17,117 nt of DNA from JACCZP01 sp050997195 (GTDB lineage: Bacteria > Actinomycetota > Thermoleophilia > Solirubrobacterales > Thermoleophilaceae). Shown here piece by piece: positions 1 to 8,244 of the stretch. The position numbers were made by a program, and so were the translations under genes. The notes under the pieces were generated by a model, which saw only the letters and a list, made by a program, of their open reading frames with translations, was not told the origin of the DNA and ran no database searches. The stretch is from NCBI GenBank assembly GCA_050997195.1, contig JBPCRE010000242.1, positions 1 to 17,117 of the forward strand. Direction: 5' to 3'. Each line of letters starts with the position of its first letter. Position 1 is the first letter of the stretch.

Positions 1-342
1 CGCACCCTGCGCTCGGCCGCCGTGCTCGAGGACGGGCCGGAGGCGAGCGGCGTGTTCGCCCGCTTCGCCGATTCGGGCCGCCGCCTCGAGCTCCTCGACG
101 CCGACGGAAGGGTCGCCCGTGCGGCCCCTCCGGGTACGGGACTCGTAGCCGCCACCCGGGGCACCGGAGGCGAGCTCATCTGGCTCGTGACCGGCCTCGA
201 CGATCGCGGGGTGGAGGCCGCGGCCCGCGCCCTCGACGGCCGCACCCTACGCGACGCCTTCGCCGTGGCCGCCGAGCCCTCGGGTCCGGTGCCGCTGCCG
301 GTGGGCGCGCGGAGCGTGGTGGGCAGGGCGGCACGACCGTGA
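1..342 (+). CDS. C-terminal part of an unrecognised protein (5' end outside window)
   Basis: The frame is open from the first base and ends at a TGA at 340-342, so only the last 113 residues are visible. The visible part is rich in Ala, Arg, Gly and Leu. It contains a compact alpha/beta-looking stretch (LIWLVTGLDDRGVEAAARAL near residues 59-78) and ends in a short basic tail. I see no membrane segment, signal peptide or catalytic motif and I do not recognise the family. The codon positions look coding, with strong GC bias at third positions and no stops. It lies 141 bp upstream of glpD on the same strand, so it may or may not be cotranscribed with it. Confidence 0.6.
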   Translation, partial: RTLRSAAVLEDGPEASGVFARFADSGRRLELLDADGRVARAAPPGTGLVAATRGTGGELIWLVTGLDDRGVEAAARALDGRTLRDAFAVAAEPSGPVPLPVGARSVVGRAARP

Positions 343-483
343 GCGTGCGGGGCGCCGATGAAGACGCCGTCCTGCCGGTGCTGGCCGGCGAGGGGGGCGG
401 GTAGGGCCGGGCCCCGGGCCTCGAGAAGCCCCGACGGCCGGCGTCGCCGAGCGCCGCCTCCACTCTGCCACCCTTCGTCCGAG

Positions 484-2211
484 ATGATGGCCCGCGCCGA
501 AGCCCTCGCCGCCTTCGAGGCCGAGCGCTTCGACGTGGCCGTGATCGGGGGCGGGATCACCGGTGCCGGCGTGGCTCTCGACGCCGCCTCGCGCGGGTAC
601 AGCGTCGCGCTCCTCGAGCAGGCCGACTTCGCCTCGGGCACCTCGTCGCGCTCCTCCAAGCTCGTGCACGGGGGCCTGCGCTACCTGCAGTCCTTCGATC
701 TCGGGTTGGTGCGTGAGGCGCTGCTCGAGCGCTCGCTGATGGTGGCGCTCGCCCCGCACCTCGTGTGGCCGCTCCCCCTGCTGGTGCCCGGCTTCGAAGG
801 CCGCCGTCCGGAGCGCAAGACGGGCGTCGGGCTCAACATGTACGACGTCATGGCCACCGAGCGGCTCCGCCGGCGCCCCGGGGGCCGAACCGCCGAGGCC
901 GACGGCGACGCCGACACCGACACCGACCAGGCGCTCTGGAGCCCCGACCGCCACCGCACGATCTCCGCCGAGGAGGCGCTCGAGCTGATGCCCGCGCTCC
1001 GCGGCGCCCGCGAGCTCACCTCGGCGTATCTCTTCTACGACTGCCAGACCGACGACGTGCGCCTCGTGCTCACGGTGCTCGGCGAGGCCGAGCGCTTCGG
1101 GGCGGTGTGCGCCAACCGCTGCGAGGTGACCGACCTGGTCGAGGAGCACGGGCGCGCCGCCGGTGTGCGGGTGCGCGATCTTCTCGGGAGCACCGAGCTC
1201 GAGATCCAGGCCGACAACGTCGTTAACGCCACCGGGGTGTGGGCCGACCGCATCCGCCCGGAGGAGCTTCGCGCCGAGGCCGAGGTGCCCCACATCCGCC
1301 CGAGCCGCGGCACGCACGTGACGGTGGCCCACAAGGCGATTCCTCTGGACGCCGCGGGAGCCATCGTGCCAGCGGTGGGAGGGCGCACCCTGTTCGCTCT
1401 GCCCTGGCTCGGCCGCACGCTGATCGGGACGACCGACCGCGACTACGAGGGCCCGCTCGATCGGGTGCGCCCCGACGAGGAGGACATCGACTACCTGCTC
1501 GAGGCCACCAACGAGTTCTTCTCCACATCTCTCACCGCCTCGGACCTCACCGGGGCCTACGCCGGCGTGCGCCCGCTGATCTCGATCCGCGACACCAAGA
1601 GGTCGGTGGACATATCGCGGAAGGCGGAGCTCTTCGAGACGAGCTCCGGCCTCGTGACCATCACGGGAGGGAAGCTCACCACCTGGCGCCGGATGGCCAA
1701 GCTCGCCGTCGACCGGATCGCCGACCGCATGGGCCGCGGCGGGCCGCGCTGCCGCACGCACGAGATCCCCCTCGGTCAGCCGGTCCGCGCCGAGGACCTT
1801 CCGGCGGCGAAGGGAATCGACGAAGAGGGCCGCGCGCTGCTGGCCTCGCGCTACGGCCACCGGGCGCGAGAGGTCCTGGCCCTCGCCGAGGCCGACCCCC
1901 GGCTCGCGCGGCGCATCGTGCCCGACCTGCCCGACGTGCTGGCCGAGGCCGCCTTCGCCGCCCGGCACGAGCAGGCACAGACGGTGGGCGACGTCCTGCT
2001 GCGCCGCACGCGCCTCGGCGTGCTCGACGCGCGCACGCTCTGCGGGGCGGGCGCCGAGGCTCCCCGGGCGGTGGCCGAGGTGCTCGCCTCCGAGCTCGGG
2101 TGGGAGGACGGGCGCGCGACGCGCGAGGTGGAGGCGTGGCGTACGGAGGCCAACGCCGAGGGCATCGCCGCGGGCACACCGGAGGCGGACTCCGTACTCA
2201 CCCCGCCGTGA
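484..2211 (+). CDS. glpD: FAD-dependent (aerobic) glycerol-3-phosphate dehydrogenase
   Basis: This 575-residue protein oxidises sn-glycerol-3-phosphate to dihydroxyacetone phosphate and passes electrons through FAD to the membrane quinone pool. The N-terminal dinucleotide-binding motif VIGGGITGAG lies at about residues 20-29. It is followed by the family signature GTSSRSSKLVHGGLRYLQ at about 52-69. Further on come the substrate-domain sequences SRGTHV and GTTDRDYEG, then ITGGKLTTWRRMA, and the C-terminal DUF4047-like helical domain with VGDVLLRRTRLGVLD. The length is normal for the family. I chose the ATG at 484 because the frame's earlier ATG at 358 would add about 42 Arg/Pro-rich residues unlike any GlpD; an adjacent ATG at 487 is equally possible. 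No strong ribosome binding site is visible. The gene is convergent with the channel gene at 2288-3682. Confidence 0.93.
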   Translation: MMARAEALAAFEAERFDVAVIGGGITGAGVALDAASRGYSVALLEQADFASGTSSRSSKLVHGGLRYLQSFDLGLVREALLERSLMVALAPHLVWPLPLLVPGFEGRRPERKTGVGLNMYDVMATERLRRRPGGRTAEADGDADTDTDQALWSPDRHRTISAEEALELMPALRGARELTSAYLFYDCQTDDVRLVLTVLGEAERFGAVCANRCEVTDLVEEHGRAAGVRVRDLLGSTELEIQADNVVNATGVWADRIRPEELRAEAEVPHIRPSRGTHVTVAHKAIPLDAAGAIVPAVGGRTLFALPWLGRTLIGTTDRDYEGPLDRVRPDEEDIDYLLEATNEFFSTSLTASDLTGAYAGVRPLISIRDTKRSVDISRKAELFETSSGLVTITGGKLTTWRRMAKLAVDRIADRMGRGGPRCRTHEIPLGQPVRAEDLPAAKGIDEEGRALLASRYGHRAREVLALAEADPRLARRIVPDLPDVLAEAAFAARHEQAQTVGDVLLRRTRLGVLDARTLCGAGAEAPRAVAEVLASELGWEDGRATREVEAWRTEANAEGIAAGTPEADSVLTPP

Positions 2212-2287
2212 GCGCGGCGCGCGGCCGGGAGACGATGGCCGCCAGGCCGACCTCCTCGTAGCCACCGAGCAAGGAGGGCCCTGAGAC

Positions 2288-3682
2288 TCACCTCGTCGCG
2301 CCGGCCGAGGGGCTCGTCACCTGGTGGCGCTCCGCCCCCGGGCCGTCCGTCGGCACGAACGGCACGATCTCTCCGCTCTCCTCGATGAGGTACATCGTGC
2401 CCTCGTGGGGGAACGCCTCGCGGGCGCTCGAGCCGAGGGCTGCCGCCGCGAGCGTGGTCCCGGCGACGCGGTAGACGTCGCGCACGATGCCGATGTGGAA
2501 CAGCGAGCGGATGTCGCTCGTCGCGTCGCCGTCCCCCGCGCGCAGGGCGATGTGCAGATCGGGTCGGAGGTTCTGCGCGGCGACCGCCACCGCGATGTTC
2601 TCGACCTCGTCGGAGGTGACCGCGGCCAGCGCCCGCGCCCGTCGCAGGGAAAGCCGGCCGAGGAGCATCTGGCTGCTCCCGCGTCCGACGACCACGGGCA
2701 CGCCGTGGTCCTTGGCCCTGGCCACGTTGGGCACGTCCGGGTCGCGCTCGACGGCGACGACCGGCACGCCGACGTCGCGCAGCAGCAGGCACAGACGCAG
2801 CCCCACCTGGCCGAGGCCGACCACGACCACGTGGTCGTGGCGCGGCACCGCGCGCCGGCCGACGATGCCCGTCAGGCGGCGGTCGAGCAGCCGGTTGACC
2901 AGCCCCGCGGTGAGAACGGCGGTGAAGCCGAGGGTCAGCAGCATCGCCGCCGCGGAGAAGAGCTTGAACCAGTCGGGCCCCTGCTCGGCATAGGGGTTGG
3001 GGCCGACCGTGACCGCGGTCTTGGCCGTCGCGTACACCGCATCGACGAGCGAGAGATCCTTGACGAGGGCGGTCACCGCGGTCTCGATGACGAGCACGAG
3101 CAGGAAGCCGAGCAGGCCGGCGAGAAGGATGCGCGCGCTCACGTCGTACGGCCGGAGCATGGAGGCGAGCATGCCGGCAAGGCGGCGCCCCCGCGAGGGG
3201 CCCGGCGCCTCCAGCGGGCCGAACTCGGGTCCACTCTCGCCCAGCCGGACCGCGGCCGCGCCGTGCTCTGAGTGGGTGAGCGCGATCAGGTCGCGATCGA
3301 GCAGGGGCCCGGCGAAGCAGGGCGCCGCGATCTCGCCCATGGAGAGGACCCGCACGTTCTCGACGGTGGCCTCCACCTGGGCGGCCACGCCGCGCGCGAA
3401 GATGGTGACTACGAGGGGGATCCCCGGGCGCGCGTGCTCGACGACGAGCGCGAAGCGCAGCGAGGCCACGTCGGAGCGAGAGACGACCACGACCACGTCG
3501 ACTTGCTCGGCCAGGGCCCCGCGGACGTCGCGGTCGCTCGGTTCCCGCAGGCGGACGACGCGGGCCCCGGCGGAGTGCAGCGCCCGCTCGGTGGTGTCGG
3601 GGAGCACGCCGTCGCCGATCAGGAGGACGTCCCGGGCCGACGACCCGTTGGTGGTGCCCTCCGGTGGTGTCCGCTCGCTCAC
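2288..3682 (-). CDS. RCK/TrkA-N type potassium channel-like NAD-binding membrane protein
   Basis: This 464-residue protein has two Rossmann-like RCK/TrkA-N modules around a two-helix pore module. The first Rossmann unit starts with VLLIGDGVLP at 19-28 and looks degenerate. Transmembrane helix 1 is at about 184-207, the pore loop at about 211-235, and helix 2 at about 240-264. The second unit has a clean VVVVGLGQVG nucleotide motif at 285-294 followed by an acidic VERDP strand end. Such proteins gate or conduct K+ in response to NAD(H) or nucleotide binding. The expected filter TVGYG/TVGFG reads TVGPNP (225-230), so K+ selectivity is doubtful. The start is the ATG at 3682, where the frame opens. 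It diverges from the NDH-2 gene across 130 bp. A cation-channel regulator role is equally possible. Confidence 0.85.
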   Translation of the reverse strand: MSERTPPEGTTNGSSARDVLLIGDGVLPDTTERALHSAGARVVRLREPSDRDVRGALAEQVDVVVVVSRSDVASLRFALVVEHARPGIPLVVTIFARGVAAQVEATVENVRVLSMGEIAAPCFAGPLLDRDLIALTHSEHGAAAVRLGESGPEFGPLEAPGPSRGRRLAGMLASMLRPYDVSARILLAGLLGFLLVLVIETAVTALVKDLSLVDAVYATAKTAVTVGPNPYAEQGPDWFKLFSAAAMLLTLGFTAVLTAGLVNRLLDRRLTGIVGRRAVPRHDHVVVVGLGQVGLRLCLLLRDVGVPVVAVERDPDVPNVARAKDHGVPVVVGRGSSQMLLGRLSLRRARALAAVTSDEVENIAVAVAAQNLRPDLHIALRAGDGDATSDIRSLFHIGIVRDVYRVAGTTLAAAALGSSAREAFPHEGTMYLIEESGEIVPFVPTDGPGAERHQVTSPSAGATR

Positions 3683-3812
3683 CCTCGCTCAGTATGCCGA
3701 CGCGGTCCCGAGCGCGGCCTCGATCCCCGTTGATCCGGGGGCCTACTGCCGACGCAAGCACCTAGAGGCCGCGCCCGTCGGATCGGCCGCCCCGCGGCCC
3801 CCCTTTCCCCAG

Positions 3813-5186
3813 ATGTCTGAAACTCGCGACAACGGACGACCGCCGCGCTCGTTCACGGCCCGCAACGTGGTGATCGCCGGGGGCGGGTTCGCGGGCTTCC
3901 ACACGGCCCGCACGCTCGAGGGGATCCTCCGCCCGGCGGCGGCTCGCGTGACTCTCGTCAACGACGCCAACAGCATGCTCTACACGCCGTTCATGGGCGC
4001 GGTGGCCGGCGGTCGACTCGAGCCCCGCCACATCGTCTTCCCGCTCCGCGAGGAGCTCGAGCGCACGGACCTGCGCCTCGGACGGGTGGAGAGCGCCGCG
4101 CCCGAGCGCGGCTGCATCCAGGTCCGAAACCAGGATGGCCGGGTCGAGGACCTCTCCTACGGCCACCTCGTGGTGGCCCTCGGCTCGGTGACCCGGACCC
4201 TCCCGGTGCCCGGCCTGGCCGAGCACGCCGTGGGGTTCAAGACCCTGGCCGAGGCGGTGGCCCTGCGCGATCGGCTGCTGCGCACGCTCGAGATGGCCGA
4301 GACCCTCGAGGACTCCGAGGAGCGTGCCTCCTACCTCACCTTCGTGTTCGTGGGCGCGGGCTACGCGGGGCTCGGCGGCCTCGCCGAGCTCCAGGACTTC
4401 GCCGCCGACGTGATCGGGCTGTACCCGCGCTGCCGCCTTCAGGGCATGCGGTGGCTCCTGGTGGAGGCCCGCTCGCGGGTCATGGGCGAGGTGCCCCCGA
4501 TGCTGTCGGAGTTCGCGGAGCGCGAGCTGCGCGCCCGCGGGATCGAGACCCTCGCCGAGACCAGGCTCGAGGAGGTCACGGCTGAGAGCGTGCGGCTCTC
4601 GACCGGTGAGACGGTGCCGACCCGCACGGTGGTGTGGACGGCCGGCGTCAAGCCGAGCCCCGTCGTGGCCCACCTCGGGCTGCCCGTAGACGAGGCCGGC
4701 CGCATCCGCGTGGACTCCTACATGCGCGTCGAGGGCCACGACAACGTGTGGGCGGTGGGCGACGCTGCCGCGGTGCCCGATCCCGCGCGCCCCGGTTACC
4801 CCTGCCCGCCCACGCGCCAGCACGGCATGCGCCAGGGAAAGCGGGTGGCCGGCAACGTGGCCGCCGCACTCGGCTGCGGCGAGGCCGCGCCCTTCACCTA
4901 CAAGACCCGCGGGGTGTTCGTGGACCTCGGGCGCTCCACGGCCGTCGCGCTCTTCATGGGCGTCAAGCTGCGCGGCTTCCCGGCGTGGATGCTCACCCGC
5001 GGCTACAACCTCAAGCAGATGCCGAGCTTCGGGCGCAAGCTGAAGCTCGTGAGCGACTGGGTCACCGACCTGGCCTTCCGGCGCGACTCCTCGGAGATGG
5101 GCCAGGCGTGTCACCCCCTCACCGACCCCGGGCGCCTCGAGGCGGGCGGCGCGGCCCGCACGCGCTTCGAGTCTCCGGCGCCCTGA
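3813..5186 (+). CDS. ndh: Type II NADH dehydrogenase (NDH-2), FAD-dependent
   Basis: This 457-residue flavoprotein oxidises NADH and reduces membrane quinone without pumping protons. The FAD-binding motif VVIAGGGFAGFHTA is at about 19-32 and the NADH-binding motif FVGAGYAGLGGLAELQD at about 179-195. VVWTAGVKPSP is at 273-283, the second FAD contact WAVGDAAAVPD at 313-323, and the quinone-side PPTRQHGMRQGK at 332-343. The C-terminal region (about 385-425) carries the hydrophobic and basic stretch used for membrane attachment. The length fits the family. The open frame extends far upstream, but the ATG at 3813 starts just before the FAD motif as in homologues. The bases before it are pyrimidine-rich with no Shine-Dalgarno sequence. 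An aldehyde dehydrogenase follows 16 bp downstream, suggesting an operon. Confidence 0.92.
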   Translation: MSETRDNGRPPRSFTARNVVIAGGGFAGFHTARTLEGILRPAAARVTLVNDANSMLYTPFMGAVAGGRLEPRHIVFPLREELERTDLRLGRVESAAPERGCIQVRNQDGRVEDLSYGHLVVALGSVTRTLPVPGLAEHAVGFKTLAEAVALRDRLLRTLEMAETLEDSEERASYLTFVFVGAGYAGLGGLAELQDFAADVIGLYPRCRLQGMRWLLVEARSRVMGEVPPMLSEFAERELRARGIETLAETRLEEVTAESVRLSTGETVPTRTVVWTAGVKPSPVVAHLGLPVDEAGRIRVDSYMRVEGHDNVWAVGDAAAVPDPARPGYPCPPTRQHGMRQGKRVAGNVAAALGCGEAAPFTYKTRGVFVDLGRSTAVALFMGVKLRGFPAWMLTRGYNLKQMPSFGRKLKLVSDWVTDLAFRRDSSEMGQACHPLTDPGRLEAGGAARTRFESPAP

Positions 5187-5202
5187 GCTGAGCTCGGCGG
5201 CG

Positions 5203-6690
5203 GTGGCCGGAGCCGAGATCGCGGTGGAGAACCCGGCCACGGGCGCGGTGATCGCCACAGTGCCCACGCACACGGCGGCGGAGGTGGCCGCCGCGGTGTC
5301 GCGCGCCCGCGCCGCGCAGCCGGCGTGGAGGGACCTCGGGTTTCCCGGGCGGGCCCGGGTCCTCGACCGCGCGCGCCGCCGGCTGGCGAGGGGCGCCGAG
5401 CGCGTGATCGCCTCGATCGTGGCCGAGACCGGCAAGCCTCACGAGGCGGCGCAGATGACCGAGCTCGCCTACACGCTGAAGGCGCTCGGCTTCTGGGCCC
5501 GGCGCGCTCCCGCCTATCTGGCCGACGAGCGGGTGGCGCCCGTTTCCTCGCTGGTCAAGCGCCGCCGGCTCCTGACCCGCTACGAGCCCCTCGGCGTGGT
5601 CGGGGTGATCGGCCCGTGGAACTTTCCGCTGGTCAACAACTTCGGCGACTGCGTGCCCGCCCTCGCCGCCGGCAACGCGGTGGTGCTGAAGCCCTCCGAG
5701 CTCGCGCCGCTCACCTCTCTGCTCATGGTCGAGATGCTCAACGAGGCCGGCATCCCGCCCGGCAACTTCACCGTGGTCACCGGCGGGCCGGAGACCGGGG
5801 AGGCGGTGGTGGACCACGCCGACTTCATCCAGTTCACCGGCTCCGCCGAGACGGGGCGGGCCGTGATGCGCCGCGCGGCCGAGACCCTGACTCCGGTGGG
5901 CCTCGAGCTCGGGGGCAACGACGCGATGATCGTGCTCGCCGACGCGGACCTCGAGCGTGCCGCCTCGGCCGCGGTGACCTACGGGATGGGTGGCGCCGGG
6001 CAGGCGTGCGTGGCCGTGGAGCGCGTCTACGTGGAGGCTCCGGTGCACGAGGCCTTCGCCCGGATGGTGGCGGCCAAGGCGGGGGCGCTGCGCGTCGGGC
6101 CCCCCGGGGCCTCCGGCTCGGTGGACGTGGGGGCGATCACCTCAGCGGCCGGGCTCGCGAACATCGAGGACCAGGTGAGCGAGGCGGTCGCGGGCGGCGC
6201 GAGGGTGCTGACCGGGGGCGCCGCCGCGCACCCCCCCGGCCGCTTCTACCCGCCGACGGTGGTGGTCGAGGCCGACCGGGCGAGCCCCCTGGTGGCCGAG
6301 GAGACCTTCGGCCCGATCCTGCCCATCGTGGCCGTGGCCGACGCCGAGGAGGCCGTGGCCCTCGCCAACGACTCGGCCTACGGCCTGAGCGCGTCGGTGT
6401 TCTCAGCGGATGTGGCCAAGGCCGAGGCTCTCGCCCGGCGCCTCGAGGTGGGCGCCTGCTGCGTCAACGACGTGCAGGTCAACTACTTCGCCCTCGAGCT
6501 TCCGATGGGCGGGCGCAAGGCGTCGGGGATCGGGCGACGGCACGGGCCGGAGGGCATCCGCAGGTTCTGCGCCCAGCAGTCGCTGCTCATTCGGCGTGCC
6601 CCGCCGCGACGCGCCGCGCACAGGCTGCCCTACCGCCGCGGGCGCACCCGCGCGGCGGGGCGGCTGATCCGCCTTCTCTACGGGCGGTAG
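5203..6690 (+). CDS. NAD(P)+-dependent aldehyde dehydrogenase
   Basis: This 495-residue member of the aldehyde dehydrogenase superfamily oxidises an aldehyde to the carboxylate with NAD(P)+. Visible active-site features are PWNFP with the oxyanion Asn at 140, the KPSE cofactor lysine at 163, and FTGS at 211-214. The general-base Glu is at 235 (LELGGND), the nucleophile Cys at 269 (AGQACVAVERVYVE), EETFGPI is at 366-372, and the C-terminal PMGGRKASGIGRRHG is at 434-448. All catalytic residues are intact. The tail after residue 465 is Arg-rich and could touch the membrane. The start is GTG 5203, with only a weak ribosome binding site. It lies 16 bp after ndh, so the two are probably cotranscribed and NADH made here could feed NDH-2. 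The substrate cannot be assigned from sequence; the overall form resembles enzymes acting on medium or long aliphatic aldehydes. Confidence 0.92.
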   Translation: MAGAEIAVENPATGAVIATVPTHTAAEVAAAVSRARAAQPAWRDLGFPGRARVLDRARRRLARGAERVIASIVAETGKPHEAAQMTELAYTLKALGFWARRAPAYLADERVAPVSSLVKRRRLLTRYEPLGVVGVIGPWNFPLVNNFGDCVPALAAGNAVVLKPSELAPLTSLLMVEMLNEAGIPPGNFTVVTGGPETGEAVVDHADFIQFTGSAETGRAVMRRAAETLTPVGLELGGNDAMIVLADADLERAASAAVTYGMGGAGQACVAVERVYVEAPVHEAFARMVAAKAGALRVGPPGASGSVDVGAITSAAGLANIEDQVSEAVAGGARVLTGGAAAHPPGRFYPPTVVVEADRASPLVAEETFGPILPIVAVADAEEAVALANDSAYGLSASVFSADVAKAEALARRLEVGACCVNDVQVNYFALELPMGGRKASGIGRRHGPEGIRRFCAQQSLLIRRAPPRRAAHRLPYRRGRTRAAGRLIRLLYGR

Positions 6691-6751
6691 CGGGACGGGC
6701 GCGCGGGTCGCGAGAGCGCCTCCGCGCCGTCGATGACGAGGGACGGCCCCC

Positions 6752-6818
6752 GAGTCAACTTCACGTGCCCGAGGTAGAATGCGAATCTACGTTAACAACT
6801 TCTTCACAATAGGGGGAG
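6752..6818 (+). promoter_or_regulatory. Probable promoter -10 box, leader hairpin and ribosome binding site
   Basis: TAGAAT at 6775-6780 resembles a -10 box. No good -35 is present: GAGTCA at 6752-6757 has the right 17-bp spacing but poor sequence, so an alternative sigma factor is possible. GTAGA (6774-6778) and TCTAC (6786-6790) form a 5-bp inverted repeat overlapping the -10 box. A strong Shine-Dalgarno, AGGGGGAG at 6811-6818, sits 8 nt before the ATG at 6827. It decides that start over the in-frame ATG at 6779. Confidence 0.45.
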
Positions 6819-6826
6819 AGCAGCCT

Positions 6827-7654
6827 ATGGCTCACGACGGAACCCAGCACCACAAGCTCGTCGAGTACCTCGAGCGCACCGCCGGCAAGGAGCGTGAGAT
6901 CGAGTCCGCGCTCGCCGCCCACATGGTCATGACCTCACGGCCGGCCTACCACGAGCGCCTCGAGCGCCACCTGATCGGCACCAAGCAGCGCTCCGAGCGC
7001 CTCGAGAAGCGCATGGAGAAGCTGGGCGGGAAGGCGAGCGGCGTCTCGGCGCTCGGCTCGGAGGCCATGAGCGAGGTCAAGGACGCGGCGAGGACGGTGG
7101 CCGACCGCGCCATCGCCCTGGCCCGCGGGCCGATCGACGTGCTGCGGCGCGACGACGAGGCGTCTCGACTGCTCGACAACGCTCGCAACGAGTCCGCGGC
7201 CGCCGCGGAGCAGATGGCCAACTACACGGTGGTCCGGGCCCTCGCCCAGGCCGCCGGCGACAAGCAGACCGCGAAGATGGCGAAGGCCCACCACGACGAG
7301 CACGCCGACATGTCCGAGTTCGTGGCCAAGCTCATCCCGAAGCTCTCAAAGGCTGTGGTGAGGGTGGAGTCCGCCTCGGCCAAGGCCGACGGCAACGGCG
7401 GAGAGGACACCGGCGCGTCCGCCTCGAACGGCGGCTCGGACTCCTCGAGCGCTCGAGCCGGGACCTCCGGCGGCCGTGGCCGCTCGGGCTCCTCGGCCTC
7501 GTCCGGGGGCTCCTCGGCCAAGCGCTCCGCGGCGGCAAAGCGCTCCTCGGCGGCCGGCGGATCGTCCTCCAAGGTTGGCTCCTCGGCACGAAGCTCCTCC
7601 GGTGGCTCCTCCTCCGGCTCGGGCTCCCGCGCCAAGGCGGGCGCCTCGAGCTAG
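6827..7654 (+). CDS. Ferritin-like (DUF892/YciF-type) protein with disordered basic tail
   Basis: The 275-residue product has two parts. Residues 1 to about 190 form helices like the DUF892/YciE-YciF ferritin-like fold: KLVEYLERTAGKEREIESAL, then HLIGTKQRSERLEKRMEKLG, then the second pair with EQMANYTVVRALAQAAGDKQ and HHDEHADMSEFVAKLIPKL. Repeated Glu and His residues fit a possible di-metal site, though no ligand set is provable by eye. Residues from about 195 to 275 are low complexity, almost only Ser, Gly, Ala, Arg and Lys, with repeated SSAKRSAAAKRSSAA-like blocks. This tail resembles nucleic-acid-binding or histone-like tails. DUF892 relatives are usually linked to stress responses, but no activity is assigned here. 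The start is set by AGGGGGAG 8 nt upstream. A strong hairpin follows the stop. Confidence 0.82.
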   Translation: MAHDGTQHHKLVEYLERTAGKEREIESALAAHMVMTSRPAYHERLERHLIGTKQRSERLEKRMEKLGGKASGVSALGSEAMSEVKDAARTVADRAIALARGPIDVLRRDDEASRLLDNARNESAAAAEQMANYTVVRALAQAAGDKQTAKMAKAHHDEHADMSEFVAKLIPKLSKAVVRVESASAKADGNGGEDTGASASNGGSDSSSARAGTSGGRGRSGSSASSGGSSAKRSAAAKRSSAAGGSSSKVGSSARSSSGGSSSGSGSRAKAGASS

Positions 7655-7935
7655 TCGATCGTCGTCTGACGCGGTGGCGCCTTCCCGCAGGCGCCACCGC
7701 CGGGCGAGTCGGTGACGAGTCGCTCGGCGAAGCCGGCGAGGTCCTCCACCTACGGACCACCTCCACCGCGTCGCAGAGCGGCTCGTAGCGCGGCATGTCG
7801 CAGCTCCCGAGCGACCATCCCCAGCGCGGCTCGGGGGTCATCCACAAGAGGCGGCGAGCGTGGCGGCCGATCTCCTCGAGGGCGGCCTCGTTCGGGGGAC
7901 GGCCGTTGTTGCGCCCGTCGCCGAGCACGGTTCGT
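7651..7935 (-). pseudogene. Remnant of a CoxE-like VWA domain protein, C-terminal end, frameshifted
   Basis: On the minus strand, from about 7935 down to 7752, one frame encodes GDGRNNGRPPNEAALEEIG, RHARRLLWMTPEPRWGW and SLGSCDMPRYEPLCDAVEVVR. This is the characteristic C-terminal end of CoxE-like von Willebrand factor A proteins, whose genes are often near MoxR ATPases or CO/xanthine dehydrogenase genes. The conserved continuation (VEDLAGFAERLVTDSPGG) is found in a different frame from about 7749 and ends at a TAG at 7651-7653. A one- or two-base indel near 7750 is therefore required. Upstream of about 7935 no frame matches the rest of the domain: the metal-site DxSxS motif and the central strands are missing. 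The remnant is thus N-terminally deleted and frameshifted. The family call is from pattern recognition and is fairly secure for this short segment. Confidence 0.7.
7671..7700. terminator. Perfect 11-bp hairpin between convergent coding sequences
   Basis: GCGGTGGCGCC (7671-7681) and GGCGCCACCGC (7690-7700) are perfect reverse complements around an 8-nt loop. It starts 17 bp after the stop of the ferritin-like gene. No T-tract follows on either strand, so it is a terminator-like hairpin that could act in both directions rather than a classical intrinsic terminator. On the minus strand it falls in the last codons of the VWA remnant. Confidence 0.6.
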
Positions 7936-8244
7936 GGGTCCGCGTGAATAGCCAAGGGGCCATGTGGGGCGAGCAGCCCCTCCTGTGGGCCCTCTCGAGC
8001 GAGTCGGGCTCCGATCCGTCGGGTGCTCTCGTCATGCTCGTCGGATGAGTTCGTCTGTGCCAGCGCTCGATCCGCGCTCACGTCCACGGTGCGATGCCCA
8101 CGCGCGGCCGTGTGCCATGATCGCCACAGTGAGCGCCGCGCAGTCTCAGCCCGCCCGAGACAGCTTCCTCGTGGGAGGGGGTCCGAGCGTCCTCCCGTGC
8201 GGCCCTCTCGCCGAGCACCGGGCGCCGGACCGCTGACCGCGCCC
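7936..8244. other. Intergenic stretch without a supported gene
   Basis: About 310 bp between the VWA remnant and the Rho-like gene. Open frames exist on both strands but none has a recognisable family pattern or a ribosome binding site. It probably holds decayed coding sequence of the VWA gene and the promoter of the Rho-like gene. I see no confident promoter. Confidence 0.4.

Noticed and set aside
339..404. 21-codon plus-strand frame overlapping the stop of the first gene
   Set aside because: Too short, no ribosome binding site and no recognisable pattern.
247..2265. Very long open frame on the minus strand opposite glpD (672 codons)
   Set aside because: Its product is an Arg/Gly/His/Ala-rich shadow with no domain pattern, and the plus strand here is clearly glpD. 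High GC content makes long antisense frames common.
3762..5435. Long minus-strand frame opposite the NDH-2 gene (557 codons)
   Set aside because: Same kind of GC-driven shadow; the plus strand encodes a complete, motif-bearing NDH-2.
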